Source: Hydractinia symbiolongicarpus (Eukaryota > Cnidaria > Hydrozoa > Anthoathecata > Hydractiniidae). Taken from it: a DNA stretch of 64,000 bases. The translations under genes and the position numbers were made by a program. The notes under the pieces are model-generated. The model searched no databases and was not told the origin of the DNA. It worked only from the letters and a program-made list of their open reading frames with translations. This document shows, piece by piece, positions 1 through 12,815 of the stretch. The first letter of the stretch is position 1. The number at the start of each line of letters is the position of its first letter. The DNA lies in NCBI RefSeq assembly GCF_029227915.1, contig NC_079887.1, positions 20,955,650 through 21,019,649 on the forward strand. Direction: 5' to 3'.

Positions 1-1443
1 AGGAGGCAAATGATGTTAAGTAAACATCTGTCATTTTATTAAGCCATCTTGACTTTTGTTAAGAACACTTCACTGTTATTCTGCTTGCCCCTAGATAAAT
101 TAAATACCGTATATGTCTTTCTGCTTTATACTTTTATTACGTGTACTGGACAATGTTTATGATATAAATAAATTTAATCCATTAGCTGTTTGGTTTTTAT
201 GGGTTTTTTTATAAATTGGTGAAAAGATTTGTTTTAATATTAAAGCAGAACTAACGGTTATTAACAATTTACACCTAACTGGGTTAAATTGTTCATTTAG
301 TGTGCATTGGTTCTCAAGATTTTGTGGGTACCATGGTCACTGCCATTAAGGGTTTATCAGGATATTCTGTTACAAATATTATATAATATACTTCACATAC
401 CTCATGTATTTTGGCAAGCATGTTTTGGTATGAAGCTGCTGCTGATGTAAAAAATATCAGTAAAGAAAAATAATGTTTCTAAACCATACTTTTCATGCGT
501 ATTAAATGTATTTTAAGAATAAAAACATAAGTGATTTTTTAAAACAAAATTAATTAAATCTTTATCTTAGATTAAAGAGGTACAAAATATTCATATTTTA
601 CTTATTTAAATCATAATGTAGGAGGACCTTCAGCCAAAATCTATTGCACTTCTGTCATTTAACATCACAAATCCACAAAATATAAGAATTTTGTGTGATG
701 GCTGTCAGCAAAGTTTGCACTTTTAGGGATTGCAATTTGAACATCAGGTGAAATAAAAAAACATGTATTCCATTTAGTTTTCTTTAATTCTCATTTTCAT
801 TATTTTTTTTAATTAATTCTCCTTTACAAAAGTCCCTAGGACTATTATTTATAAATAATACTAATCTTTTACTTGCATACAATTTTTTTTTTCAAACAAA
901 TTAAAATGTATTTCCTGTTCATACTGTGATATCACCAATAGAAAAGTTATTTTTTTAAACTTAGACATTGTTTGGCAAACAAATACAAAAAATCATTTAC
1001 CTTAATGTTGTTAGGATTAATTATTATTAATATTGTGGTAAGTAGAGTTGATTTTACAGCCTCTTCAAAATAATATTTATAGCATGGAAACAATTTAAAT
1101 CTGTTTCCCTTTGTTAGATGTATATAAGTAAGTAAGTCTAATAAGTAACAAGAAGTTCTTAATGAATTGAAAATATATTTTCGGTTGTGATTGTTTACTT
1201 TAAACAAAAGTTATACCAACACATAATAAATATGAATGAACAGGACCCTTTTTTAAATAATAAGTAAATTTGAAATAATTTACTAAGTTTAGTTCTTAAT
1301 ATGTTCCACTTAACTGTGTTAATTGCAGACATGCTTGTTACAGCTGACTTTCTACTTAATAAGCCATTATATCTCAATATTGCATGTTTTTATGCACAAA
1401 TTCTATACATCCTTTCGAATACAACAGTATTATGTAAGAAGTA
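1..1443. other. Upstream intergenic DNA
   Basis: AT-rich sequence without a convincing gene. An AATAAA-type signal near 166-171 could end a gene lying to the left of the window. A 35-codon open stretch at about 622-726 follows a tag trinucleotide that could be a splice acceptor and ends in a stop, but nothing in it is recognisable. The promoter of the smoothelin-like gene presumably lies in the second half; no clear TATA element was identified. Confidence 0.4.
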
Positions 1444-4400
1444 ATGAATGAGCACATGTTTATTAGTAAATTGGAAACACTTTTATCTTGTGTTTCTGAA
1501 ATTGAATCATCTGTGCATCGATTGGACAGTAAATTTTTTTACATTGAATCAAAAATTGATTTTTTAGAAGCTATGATTACTTACCAACAAAGCGAGGTAA
1601 ATGATTTAAAGTTCTTTAAGATATATTCCTAGAAAAAACAAAGTCCAACAAAATTCTCAATTTTCGATAATGATTAAAATTTGATCAGGCTGAGAGAAGT
1701 TTGCGTTATTAAAACTTTGCATTTAACAATACACTTTTGTTTTTGCATGACTTGTGTTTATGCTTGATTGCCTTAATAATACTAAGACTTGTATATTAAT
1801 TTTTGCATTTTTCCTGGATTTTGATTAAATATCTGCTAATAAGTCACAAAAAGTCAAGGATTCATAATTTTTTTAACCCATTGTGAATAAGAGTGCAATC
1901 TTATTTCCTAAATGGAAAAATATTTTGCTGCCACTGAAGCTGTAACAAAGAACACACAATTTGTCCAAATTTAGCTGACTTTTTTTTCTTTCGTATATGT
2001 GATTCAAAAATGGATGTTCCAAATGCTCCATTTATTGTTTCTTTGATAATTAGGACAGTCGTATCTAAAAGAATTCCTTAAGGAGTATTCCACTTAAGCG
2101 CAGCACTTAAAACACATATCCTACTACTTAGAGTCAAAGCGTTCCGGTCCTGAAAACCCATTCCTTTGTATGTTGATGAAACCATTGCAATAACGAACCA
2201 TTTTGTATAATTTGCCATAATTAAAAGTCCTAAGCAAAAGTAGGCAGTAATAGAAGGGGTGCTGCTTTTGCTAAAGTCCATCACCGGCATATATTAAAAA
2301 TAAATTTTCTTTTTGTTGGAATTGAATCTGGTTTAAAACAAAATATGGCTATTTTAATAGAGATGTAAATGTTACCAAAGAAAAGGTGTACTAGGGATCA
2401 TTAAGTGTAGTCTCCTACAAACCAGCATAATGTGTTTGGGGGAAAGTTAGTGGTTCAATCGATTCTATCTGAATTTTGGGTGGCAGAATTTTGGTTGATA
2501 AAACATATCGAAAACATTGAAAGAGGACTGGTGATCGGATTCAAAAGCAACAAACAATTCAATAAATTAGGAGTGTTATTGCCCAAGTAGTTGTATGTTG
2601 TTTGCTTCCGCAAAATTTGTTATGTGTAGCAGGCCTTATTATTGACAACGGGTGAGAAGGAAGAGAAAAAAGGTTTTTCTGAAAATATTTATGAAAAGTA
2701 AATCATTTTACTAACATTTCTAACATCAGGTCGCACACCCACCTCACCCAAAAACATTATTATTGTTTTCCTGAAATGATTTTTCGTTTTATGATTTCAA
2801 AATCAGAAGAAATATTGAAAATATTTTTATTTTTACAAAAACAATATATTTATTCTGTCCTCCCACATAGTGTCGAAAAGCTTCCCCCAATCGTAGCACT
2901 CCCTCCCCCCTTATCCTAAAATGAATAAAATAATAATCTTTTTATAACGTACATTAATTTATAAAGAAAAGTTTTCCCTGAATATTATTTAACATCCTTA
3001 AAAATTTTGGACCCTGTTTTAACCAATTAGAGGAAAATTTTTTCTGCATAATACGTTTTCTTTACTGTAACATTGCAATAAATTAGCTGATCAAAATGTT
3101 TAAAACCACTCCAGTATAAACAAAGATGTGTATTGGACCTATATAAATCACATTCTGTTTATAGACTTGAGTTACTAATATTTTCAAATACAGCCTTATT
3201 TTTTCTGATATTCCAAAGCTCTATGCTGGATGGAAGGGAAACTTCAGACTTTGAACACTTGTTAAAAGCTTTGGAAGTTACTATGTTTTTCTAATTTCTT
3301 TTTTACGACAAAAACAAAATGAAGCCATGTCTTACAAGCATTCAAAGGCCATTCCGCAGCCATTTAAAATTGACACACACATGCTCTGACATGTGTTGGC
3401 TTTATCTTTGTTAATATTATTCTTGTGAAGAAATCATCAGAACAAGGTTGGTGAGTGGTTTTAGTTTTACCAACATCATATAAATTGCATCCATTTGACT
3501 AAAATTAAAATAAAGGTTGGTAACAAAGTTTAAAGAGTTCCTAACCCAAGGAAGCTATTAACCTAGATAACATTCTGTAATTGATGTTGCATCCTGTGTT
3601 GTGAATATTCCGTGTTTAATAATAACACTGAAACATTTACCAACATTTTCTAACACAAAAAGTTAAACTAAGTGGGGGAGTTGACTTTTAAATTCAGTTA
3701 GTTCATATAAATGAACCTCACTTAAGTGTTTTTATCATTAAATGGTGGAAAATAGTGTAGTGTTGACATTACAGAAACAGGTTAATTGGGCTTATATATT
3801 TTTTAAACAAAAAACGAAATCAGCAACAACTACAACAAAAACTAAGTATGTAAACATCACCCTGTATTGTTTAAAATTATTTTTGCTAGTGAACTTGTCA
3901 CAGGTGGTAGCATGATATCAGACTGTCAACACTGTTTGTGATTTTTAATTAGGAGCATAAAAATAAAGATGAAGAAGCCGTTTACTGATTCTGATATTAC
4001 ACGTTGATAGTGCAGAAGACAACTTATCGAATAAAATCATTAAACTGTTTCTGTAACATATTTTGAGGTAAAGATGAAGTAAGGGAGAGAATGCAGCTAG
4101 TTACTCTATCAATTTTACTGCTGACAATTTCTCAAATATGAATGCGTCTTTACAAACAATTTTCTTGTCACGTGAAGAACAAGAAAAATAATAAAAACTG
4201 TTTAGAATGCTTTTTAAAATAAGAAATAAACTTGAATTCAACTTTTTCAAATTATGATTTATTTTACCTCGACTTCAACTGGGTCAATAAACAAAACAAA
4301 ACAAGTTTTAAGCATAGAAAATTTTGGTTGTTTCTGTCTCAACCAAATGTTTTGTGACAACTGCTAAATGAATGATGATGGTAAAGTTCCCAAATTTTCT

Positions 4401-7400
4401 ATGTTTAATGTTTTCTACGTTTTATCCATATATAGCCAATAAAAGTATTACTTTAGGAAATGACTGTTTATCTTATGTCAGTTATGAACTTCCTTAAAGA
4501 CTTGTTATATTCTCCCCCTGATAATTAATTTCATTAACATGAAACAGTTATTGAATGCTTTTTTTGCAGGGGGTATGCTTGTCTAATTGTGATAATTCAG
4601 GAAATAGGTTTTCATGTTGTTAAAATGTTTTGTAAAAGTTGTATTTAGAGTTTATCATGTCTGAGCATAGTACACATCTCATAGAAGTTTTTGTTAATGC
4701 TTGATGTAGTAGTTAGCAAAAAAGTTTTATGTGACAGATTTAACTTTATATAACTTTGGTCTATATTTGCCTTGTTTACACAAGTTTTTACTACCATTAT
4801 GGTTATGAAGGTGGGGCAATTTGAAAAATTCCTGTCTGGCATCTTCATCCAACATGTTTTGGTATAAAAGTTTATTTTATTTTCCTTTCAGTTGGAAGAA
4901 ACTGAAGATCTTGAGGAACGACGTGAAATTCGAAGACAGATTCGAGAACTACGAAATAAAAAATTTGACGAGGAGTTAAAAAAGATATCGTCTGGTGAAA
5001 TAAAATCCTCGTCAATAACAAATGGACTCTCAACTAGAAAATCAATAAAAAAAACTGAAAGTATCGAAGAATCAGGTGATCCATATGGTTTACTGGTGTA
5101 CACCACTGAAGATGCACTGCAAGATTTGGTTAGTATTGTTTTTGTGTTGATTTAAATATTCACCATTCTCTAACTTGCTTTTCTTTTTGTTTTAATAATT
5201 CCACAGGGTTATAGAGTAGTTTGTTTCTTGCAATGAATGAAATGTATTAAATATTGATGTAACAGCAACATGGTGATGTGCATACTTTCAGTTGCGATAT
5301 TTTTACATTGTGGTTTTATGTTTATCCGATACTAATTAATGATGAGCCAATTAGCCCCTAACGTTCAAAATTAGCTGAACAAGGCTCATTAACATAATTA
5401 TTAATGACATTTTTCTGCTAATTAGTTATTCAATTGAATGATTTTTTACAGGATGTGTTTAATTTCTTTCTGCTTCCTTACTTTGATTATTTTCAAGAAA
5501 ATAATTTTCCTGGTTTAATAGTTAAAATTTCCTCAGTGCAAAATAATTATGGCATTAGACTATGTTAATTACTTTCGAGTAATTAATCCTATAAGATAAT
5601 TTGAGTGTATTGACATGATATGGATCAGAAAATTTTTCAGATATATTTCAGATTATTTTGGTCCTATTTCAGGTTTTTTTCTACCAATAATAAAAATGTC
5701 CTTAAGACAAGATTGTATTCGTATGAGTTCCTTATTTTTAAAACAGTCAAAGAATTTACGCAAAGAAAGTGACGGCTAATATAAAAAAATACTTATTTGG
5801 TTCAAACCTTTAATTACAGCCTCTCTGGCAGAAGTAATAACTGGAGAAACAAGACCTTTATCATTTGAAATCCTTGAACCAAAATATATCGAAATCAAAT
5901 TAATTTTAAGACTTTTTCCTTCTATCATAGTAATGAGAGAATTTTAACATTTTTGAAATGTAAAAATTTGACCGTGTTGTAATGCTTGTTCCTGTGCCTA
6001 TTTGTGTTTAGTCTTATCCCCAAACACAAAATAGGTTTTTGGAATAAGATTTGTAAAAATTTGTGCACTTTTAATTTATGGACAGTTCAATCTTAACATT
6101 AGGATTTGGACTTTAAAAAAGTAAATTATTATTTTGACTTTTAAAGAAATGGTTTACCGTGTCAGTCTAGGCAAATTTATATTTGCATTTCACGAATACA
6201 AAAAGAAAAAATTCAAATTTTGCTAATGTGTTGGAAACTTTCAATTCAAATAAATTTGCATATTTGATAAGAACAAATGTATTGATGGTCAGCCGTTGGG
6301 CAAAGGTTAATAACACGATAACAATCTTGTTGACAGATATAAATTTTGTTAACTTATTAATGATCAACAAATTAATGTTCGTGTTTTCTGTGTCTTTATT
6401 AACATGTATTAACCATAAACGTGTCCTTTAGACACACAGACATACCATAAATTATTTAACTTAACTAGCCAATGTCTTGCTGTATTTTCTCATAATCTAA
6501 CGAAGAACATCACTGTTTTTACAGCTAAACGAAACACCGTTTACAGAAACCGATAAAAGACGAAAAATAAGAGCTCGTATGAGAGAAATTCGAAACGCTA
6601 AATTTGGTAAGAAAACATTTCTTAACTTTTGTTTGCTGTAACTTTTGTCTATGATTGTTTTTGAAACTTCAATAATTAATTTATAACATCTCAATTCACT
6701 AAAGCTATAACTGAATTTACTTGTTCCTCTTTTGTATTTCGCACGAATTAATCCCAGCGACATTGTTGTTTTATACCGAGTGGAACTATAAATCCAAGTA
6801 AGCGCGATATAGAAAAAAAGCTATTGGCAAAAGTTTATACTTAGAAAAAATCCTATTGACCTTTCCGAAATTTCCGGAGGTGTGACAGATTAAATAAAGC
6901 GCCAATTGAACTATTTTAAACATTATTTTTTTTAAAAATTAAACGATAGAATCTTTTTTAAAAGTTTTTTATTCGCAAAAATTGCCAAAATTTAACAAGT
7001 TGTACCGTTTCTAAACGTTTATTAGTACCTACCCAAGCACAATTCTCTCTCTTAATTCTTCACAGAAATGTTGTGTCAATTTTAGATGACGCAGTTACAA
7101 CAACAACTAAAACAAGTCGGACTAAGCCACCTGAGCCAGTAAAACAACCTTCTCCAGAACCTGTTCGTGAGCCATCACCTGAACCTGTGAGAGAACCAAC
7201 ACCAGAACCAGAACGCGAACCAACACCTGAGCCAGAACGCGAACCAACTCCGGAACCAGAACGCGAACCAACGCCTGAGCCAGAACGCGAACCTACTCCT
7301 GAACCAGAACGCGAACCTACGCCGGAGCCAAAACGTGAACCAACCCCAGAGCCAGAACGTGAACCAACGCCTGAACTGGAGCAAGAGCCATCACCAGAAC

Positions 7401-10400
7401 CCACAAGAGAGTCGAGCCCAGAACCAGAAAGATACTCGTCCCCGGAGCCAGAAAGAGAGCCATCACCAGAACCCGAAAAAGAACCATCACCCGAACCCGA
7501 AAGAGAACCTTCACCTGCAGCCGAAAGGAGCTCGAAGAGAACAAATGAGCCTGATTACAGTGACGAAGAAGAAGATAATTTTGAAGAAGATGAAGAAGAT
7601 GAAGATGGAGTTTCTGATGAAATATACTCAGACGAGGAAGAGGAAGAAGACCGAACATCAGGACAGGTAACTAAGACACCACCTGCTCATGTTGTTGAAG
7701 CTGTGTTAGCTACTCCTGAACCAGGAATAAAAAGTGGGCGTGATTTCAAAGAAAAACTAAAAAAAACAGACCGAACACCTGTGAATTTAGAACGCACTGC
7801 AAAGGGAGGCGAACAAGTAGATTTTCGCCATTCTTTAAAAAACAAATCCAAAATGCCAGCAGTAAATTTAGAAAGAAAGCCTGTAGGTCCCGAGCAGGTT
7901 GATTTCAGGACAGCTCTTGCACGAAAGGTTGATACACCAGTGAAAAAAGAAATTGGTGGTGGTGAACAAGTTGATTTTAGAACTGCGTTAAAGAAGAAAG
8001 TTGAAAAGCCTGTGTTCGATAAACCAGCACAAAGTGCAGCACAAGTTGATTTTCGATCAAAATTAGGCAGGAAAGTACAAACCAAGACACTAGCAGATAA
8101 AAACATAACTGTAGAACAAAAAGATTTTCGTGTTGTGTTAGGGAAGTCACCAGCCAGCAAACCATCACCAAAACCTACACCAAAAGCTGGAGAACAGAAA
8201 GACTTTAGGACTGTTTTAAAAAAGCAAGAGTTAAATAAAGCAAATGATAAACCAAAGAAGCATTTTGATCGCGAGGAAGATGATGATGATGATGTTGTTG
8301 ACAGTCAAAAAAAAGATGATGAGAAGGAAGATGAGGACGAAAAAGAATCGGTATCTGATACAGACGAAAAAACAGGGGAGGAAGAAGAAGAAGAACGAGT
8401 AGAAGAAGTGGGGGAGAAAAAAGTAGATGCTGAGTCTGTTTCAGAACCAGAAGTGGAACCGGAACCCGAAGTTGAATCAGAACCCGAAGTTGAACCGGAG
8501 CCTGAACCAAAACCTGAACCGGTTAAAACCAAACCACGTTCCACATCAGGACGAAGACGTATTGTTGAAAAAGACGAGGATAAGACAGACTCTACAAAGT
8601 CAGAACCTAGGTCGCGATCTAGAAGAAAGGTTGTCCAGGAGGAAGAACCTGAACCTCAAAAACCTACTGAAAAAGTATCAGCCAAGCCTGCTAAAAAGGT
8701 CCCTCCACCACCACCCAAGAAAAAAACTGTTGTGCCTCCGCCGAAAAAAGCGGAACCGCCAAAAGAGGAATCACCCAGTGAGGAATCGGAACCTGTGGTG
8801 GAGGAGAAAAAAGAGGTATCCAAAGAAGTTAAAATTACGAGTAAAGTTTCGAGTGAAAACGATGATGATGAAGAAGAAGTCGAGGGTACTGTACGAAATA
8901 GACATAACGCTAAAACTGTAAAACCTCCTCCGCCAAAACCGAAACAAAAAACACGTCGTGTCGTCAAGACTGAAGAATCCGATGACGCCGAAAAGAAGAC
9001 GGAAGAAGTTGCTGAAGAAAAACCTAAACAGACAGCACGTCGGGTCGTGAAGACTGAGGAAGAGTCGGTCGACGCTGAAAAGAAGACGGAAGAAACTGAG
9101 AAGGTTGAGAAGAAGGATGAAGAAGTGAAAGAAAAACCGAGTAGAACTAAATCACAAAATGAAGAAAAAGAAGAGAAACCAGCAAGACGAAGAGTTCGAA
9201 GAGTTGAAGAAGACAAAGAAAGCAAAGAGACCACTCCTAGATCGAGGAGAACAGCTGAAGCTAAAGATAACAAAGAGGAGAAACCATCGAGAGTGGCAGC
9301 AAGATCAAGGCGCGAACAAGACACAAAATCAACCGATGAAAAAACAACTACCACAAGAACTTCCAGAGTAAAGAAAACAGAAGAACCGTAAGTAGTTAAA
9401 ATTATTTGTTTATTTTCTGCATTATAATTTCCTTAGAGATTTATTTGTTTTTATTATTACATCATGAAAATATCGAAGAAACTCCAAAATCAGGAAAAAG
9501 GAATATTTTGCAAAATCCTTCTTGTGACTTAAGTTTTCATGAAATGAAAAAAAATATTGTGTCGTATTACTGGGACATTTATGTTGTGTCAAAAACTATG
9601 TCATGATTTTTTTAATGCTAAGTGACGTAACGTTTATGTAGCATGATTAAATTAGATAAGCTAATCAAAATCTTATTTAAGCAACCTTTTTATTTTTCCG
9701 ATCATTGCAAAGATTGTCGTTCGTCAAGTAACGTCAAAATATTTTTCCCCTTTTTTTTCGCAATTTGTCATTGATTAAAAAACGGTTAGTTTCTGCAAAA
9801 AATAAATATGTTTTTACTATTATACAGGACTATAATCAGCATATCTATCTCTCTCGTCAGAACAATCAAGCTTGTCCATTTTATTGATCAAATTTTAAGT
9901 TTTGTTAATTGCATGCAGGTTAAAATTTTAAATATTTTGGAGATTTATAATTTCGCCTTTAATTTCAAAATCATAACCTCGCAAGAACTGCACAAAACTA
10001 CTACTAAGCTCTCTCCAACAGGAAATTTATTTTAGTTCTGTTTTAACAACAGTTTGACTCTGCATGTTTAACTATTTTTAAAAGTTTTTTAATTTTTAAA
10101 TCGCGCCTTGTTTTCAACTGAACATCATTTATATCATGTTATCAAAGCGTTTTAATCTGTTAATGCGCTTTACATTGTTTGCTAGTGTAGAGGACATAAT
10201 TATCTTCGAATAAACAGATGGTGCCTGCTTGTTTAGTAACATAAATTTTTTTAACGCCGAGATCAAAAATCATTTTAAAAATCTCGCGATGTCTTATTTA
10301 AGGTAAATGTTTTGTTTGTTTTATCACAAGGAGGAAAGTAATTTTTAAACATTTGTTTTTATTATGTGAGGTGCACTTTTTTACTCGCATGATATCTTTC

Positions 10401-12815
10401 CATTTTTTTTTATTTATTTTTTTGATGGGAGGGTCACCCGTAAAGCAGCTGTTTTACGAGAAAGGTCTTTGTGATGTATTTTTTTGACTGACTTTCGAAT
10501 ATAGGTTGTGTTTTTCCTTATACAGTATTGTGTATACAATGAAGTGAGAAATTGTGTATATAGTAGTCATCTCTATCTGAAACTTGCAAGATGCCAACGA
10601 ATTACTTGTATTACTGATATTTTCGTTTTATTTCAATTCAGAGAATCCAAACCAGAAGCAACGCGCTCATCGCGCGTCACAGGCGCTCCAGCTAAAAAAC
10701 CTGTCCAATCAAAGACGATGGGACGAATAAAATTTGCCAGTGACGACGAGGAAGAAAAAGCACCTGAAGAAACAACAAAGGCCGAATCCGAAGAAGAACC
10801 TGCAAAACCAGCAGAGACGGTCGTTTTTAATCAAGTCAACGGCGACGCTAACGACAACGGTGATGACGGCAAATCTAGTCGTAGAGCCAGTAGAAGATGT
10901 ACGTATAAAATGAGTAGCCGGTTAGAAGTTTCAAAGTTTCACGCTTACCTTGTTTCTATTTTATACTTCAAATTATTTTTTTATTTTAGCTCGTAAAGCA
11001 AAGGAGGAAGAACCGGTTGAAGTATCTGCAGATTTGCTTGCAGAAATTAACAGACCAAAAGAAGAACCGAAAAAAGTTGTAATACCACCTAAAAAAACTC
11101 CTGATAGACCAAAAGTTCAACTAACCGGCAAGGCTGCTGAACGCGCGGCTGAGAGGGAGAAAGAAAGACTGAAGCGAGAAAAAGAAAGAGAAGAGAGGGC
11201 AGCTGCTAGAGCTAAGGAACGGGAGGAGGCAGCTAGAAAGAGAAAAGGTTTGTGCCAGCCTTAATGTAGAAAAGGAAGATAAGTTTATTAGGGTTTCGTT
11301 AGTAAATGATATGATTCCATTTCTCAAAAATCGTTTGAAGCGTGTCTGCTTTACGCACTTACCACTTGAATGATCAAAGTTATAAAATTGGCTTTATTGC
11401 AGAACAAAAAGAAGCACACGAGAAGAAAATGGCGGAAATGAGAAAAGGAAGAACTGTGACCGATCGTCAAAAAGTTGCAGCCTCTCGCGCCAACAGAAAC
11501 GCATTTAAAGAAAAACTAGAATCTAACGCAGAAGTGTGAGTATTTTTTAGGATTACCTTTACACTAACGCGGAAACGTGGGTACTTTTAAGGCTACATTT
11601 ATACGATCGCAGAAATGTAAGACAGTTTAGCATTTGCAGTCGTCGCTGCTTGGAACGACGTTTATTAAAACATATCACACCTCGACTTGTTAAACGATTA
11701 CAAAATGTTTTGTTTTATAGTGATCCTAATGCAAAAAAGACAAATCTGGTTCAAAACACAAACGTTTCCAAACTGCTATCTTGGACACAGCAGCAAACAC
11801 TAGGGTATAGAGTGAGTGACGTTTTAGTTTGAACCTTAACTTAGCGTATCACATGATGTCCACTTTATCAATCGTTAGTATTGAGTGGACACCCTGTTAT
11901 CATTAGAGTTATCCAAGCCGTACAAGGAGTATGACCGTTGTTCAATCATCAGTTGAGTTGAGTTGCGAACGGTTACAAAGTATATGCGCGCGCATCCTGA
12001 CAGGCAGGAAAAGAAGAGTGACGATAGGCCAATTTGGCTATTTACGCTAATTTATAGATTTGTAGAAATACAAAATTTAAAATGCTATTATCTCCTCTGT
12101 TTAAGAGCAAACTTTACCAGTGTTAGTGTTAGTGTCTTTTTTCGCCTAATATCTTCGATTATTGCAGTCTGTTGTCCTTGATGTGAAATCAAAACATTAC
12201 GGCACGTCGCAACACATCTATTTTCATACCACTAAGCAGAGAAACGATTCACATTATCCATTTTGACTCAGGGAATTTAAAACTGTCACCTTTAACCTTC
12301 TAGCACGTGAAACTTTGTGGTTTTGAACACTAACTTTAATACCAAAAAGTTCGTAATATTTAGGAAAAATAATAAAGTTGCCAAGATTGGGAAATATACC
12401 TTATTTTATGTAAACAATTTCTGTTGTATGTTAGTTGTTACTCAAATTATATTCTGAACTTTTTTTATATTGCAGGGTGTAAATATCGAAAACTTTAGTG
12501 AGAGTTGGTCAGACGGACTTGCTTTTGCGGCACTGATACATAGTTTTTGTCCCGAAGATATTCCCTATGACGAATTAAGCAAAGACACTAAAAGACGAAA
12601 TTTCCAACTTGCCTTTGATATTGCTAGGTGAGAAAGTTTGCCTTTTTTTATTTTATTATATCTCTCGGAAACATCAAGGCTAATTTTTTATCGTTTTTAG
12701 GGAGGAGGGTGTTTTGGATCTGCTGGATGTTGAAGACATGGTTCGTATGCGCTCACCTGATCCTAAATCTATTATAACTTATCTACACAGTATTTACAGC
12801 GTGTTTGTAGATTAA
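1444..12815 (+). CDS. Smoothelin-like actin-binding protein with DFRxxL repeats and CH domain
   Basis: Ten exons join in phase: 1444-1596, 4892-5128, 6525-6606, 7086-9387, 10642-10898, 10990-11247, 11403-11535, 11721-11811, 12476-12627, 12701-12815 (3,780 nt, 1,259 aa plus TAA). The start ATG has an in-frame TAA 9 nt upstream. Residues 1-51 look like a coiled coil. Two smoothelin-type helices follow, at about 52-76 ([17 protein letters not shown]) and 131-157. Next come a REPTPEPE array, an acidic patch, seven DFRxxL-like units (about 376-538), and long Lys/Glu/Pro-rich disorder with RRAS-type basic sites. Residues about 1153-1259 form a calponin-homology domain ([16 protein letters not shown], then [14 protein letters not shown]). 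In the known families, smoothelins bind actin in contractile cells and DFRxxL motifs of myosin light chain kinase bind F-actin. I infer a contractile or cytoskeletal actin-bundling role. The first exon is the least certain; extra small exons are possible. Confidence 0.85.
1597..4891 (+). other. Intron 1 of the smoothelin-like gene
   Basis: Bounded by donor gtaaat and an acceptor after a T/C-rich stretch (tttcctttcag). Both neighbouring exons end or start at codon boundaries, so a skipped exon cannot be excluded. No coding stretch or clear repeat was recognised inside. Confidence 0.5.
5129..6524 (+). other. Intron 2 of the smoothelin-like gene, with a small foldback
   Basis: Donor gttagt, acceptor tttttacag, phase 0 on both sides. 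At about 5335-5407 a short imperfect inverted repeat (attaatgatgagcc ... ggctcattaac) could fold into a hairpin. Nothing else was recognised. Confidence 0.5.
7136..7540 (+). repeat. Coding minisatellite, REPTPEPE octapeptide array
   Basis: About sixteen imperfect 24-bp units inside exon 4 of the smoothelin-like gene encode [16 protein letters not shown]-type octapeptides. The central units are nearly identical at DNA level, then diverge 3' into ESSPEPE and KEPSPEPE variants. The reading frame is kept throughout. Such arrays expand by slippage or unequal exchange; the product is an extended, acidic, probably phosphorylatable spacer. Opposite-strand open frames over this stretch are by-products of the repeat. 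Confidence 0.85.
7741..8226 (+). repeat. Seven-unit DFRxxL repeat region within the smoothelin-like protein
   Basis: Seven degenerate units of about 22-28 residues, each with the core E-Q-V/K-D-F-R-x-x-L followed by lysines. The cores read DFKEKL, DFRHSL, DFRTAL, DFRTAL, DFRSKL, DFRVVL and DFRTVL. The DNA copies differ at many positions, so this array is older than the neighbouring octapeptide array. DFRxxL is the F-actin-binding motif described for the N-terminus of smooth-muscle myosin light chain kinase. Transfer of that function to this protein is inference. Confidence 0.8.
9388..10641 (+). other. Intron 4 of the smoothelin-like gene
   Basis: Donor gtaagt directly after the long repeat-bearing exon, acceptor tttcaattcag. 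The split codon is CC|A (Pro). Short open frames inside do not resemble coding exons. Confidence 0.55.

Noticed and set aside
622-726. Possible coding exon with 35 open codons after a tag
   Set aside because: Poor polypyrimidine tract, no recognisable protein, no partner exon.
7060-9354. Several long minus-strand and alternative-frame ORFs opposite the smoothelin exon (7060-7404, 7687-8160, 8656-9354 and others)
   Set aside because: They mirror low-complexity codons (Ser/Gly or Leu/Phe repeats) of the spliced plus-strand exon and have no splice or homology support.
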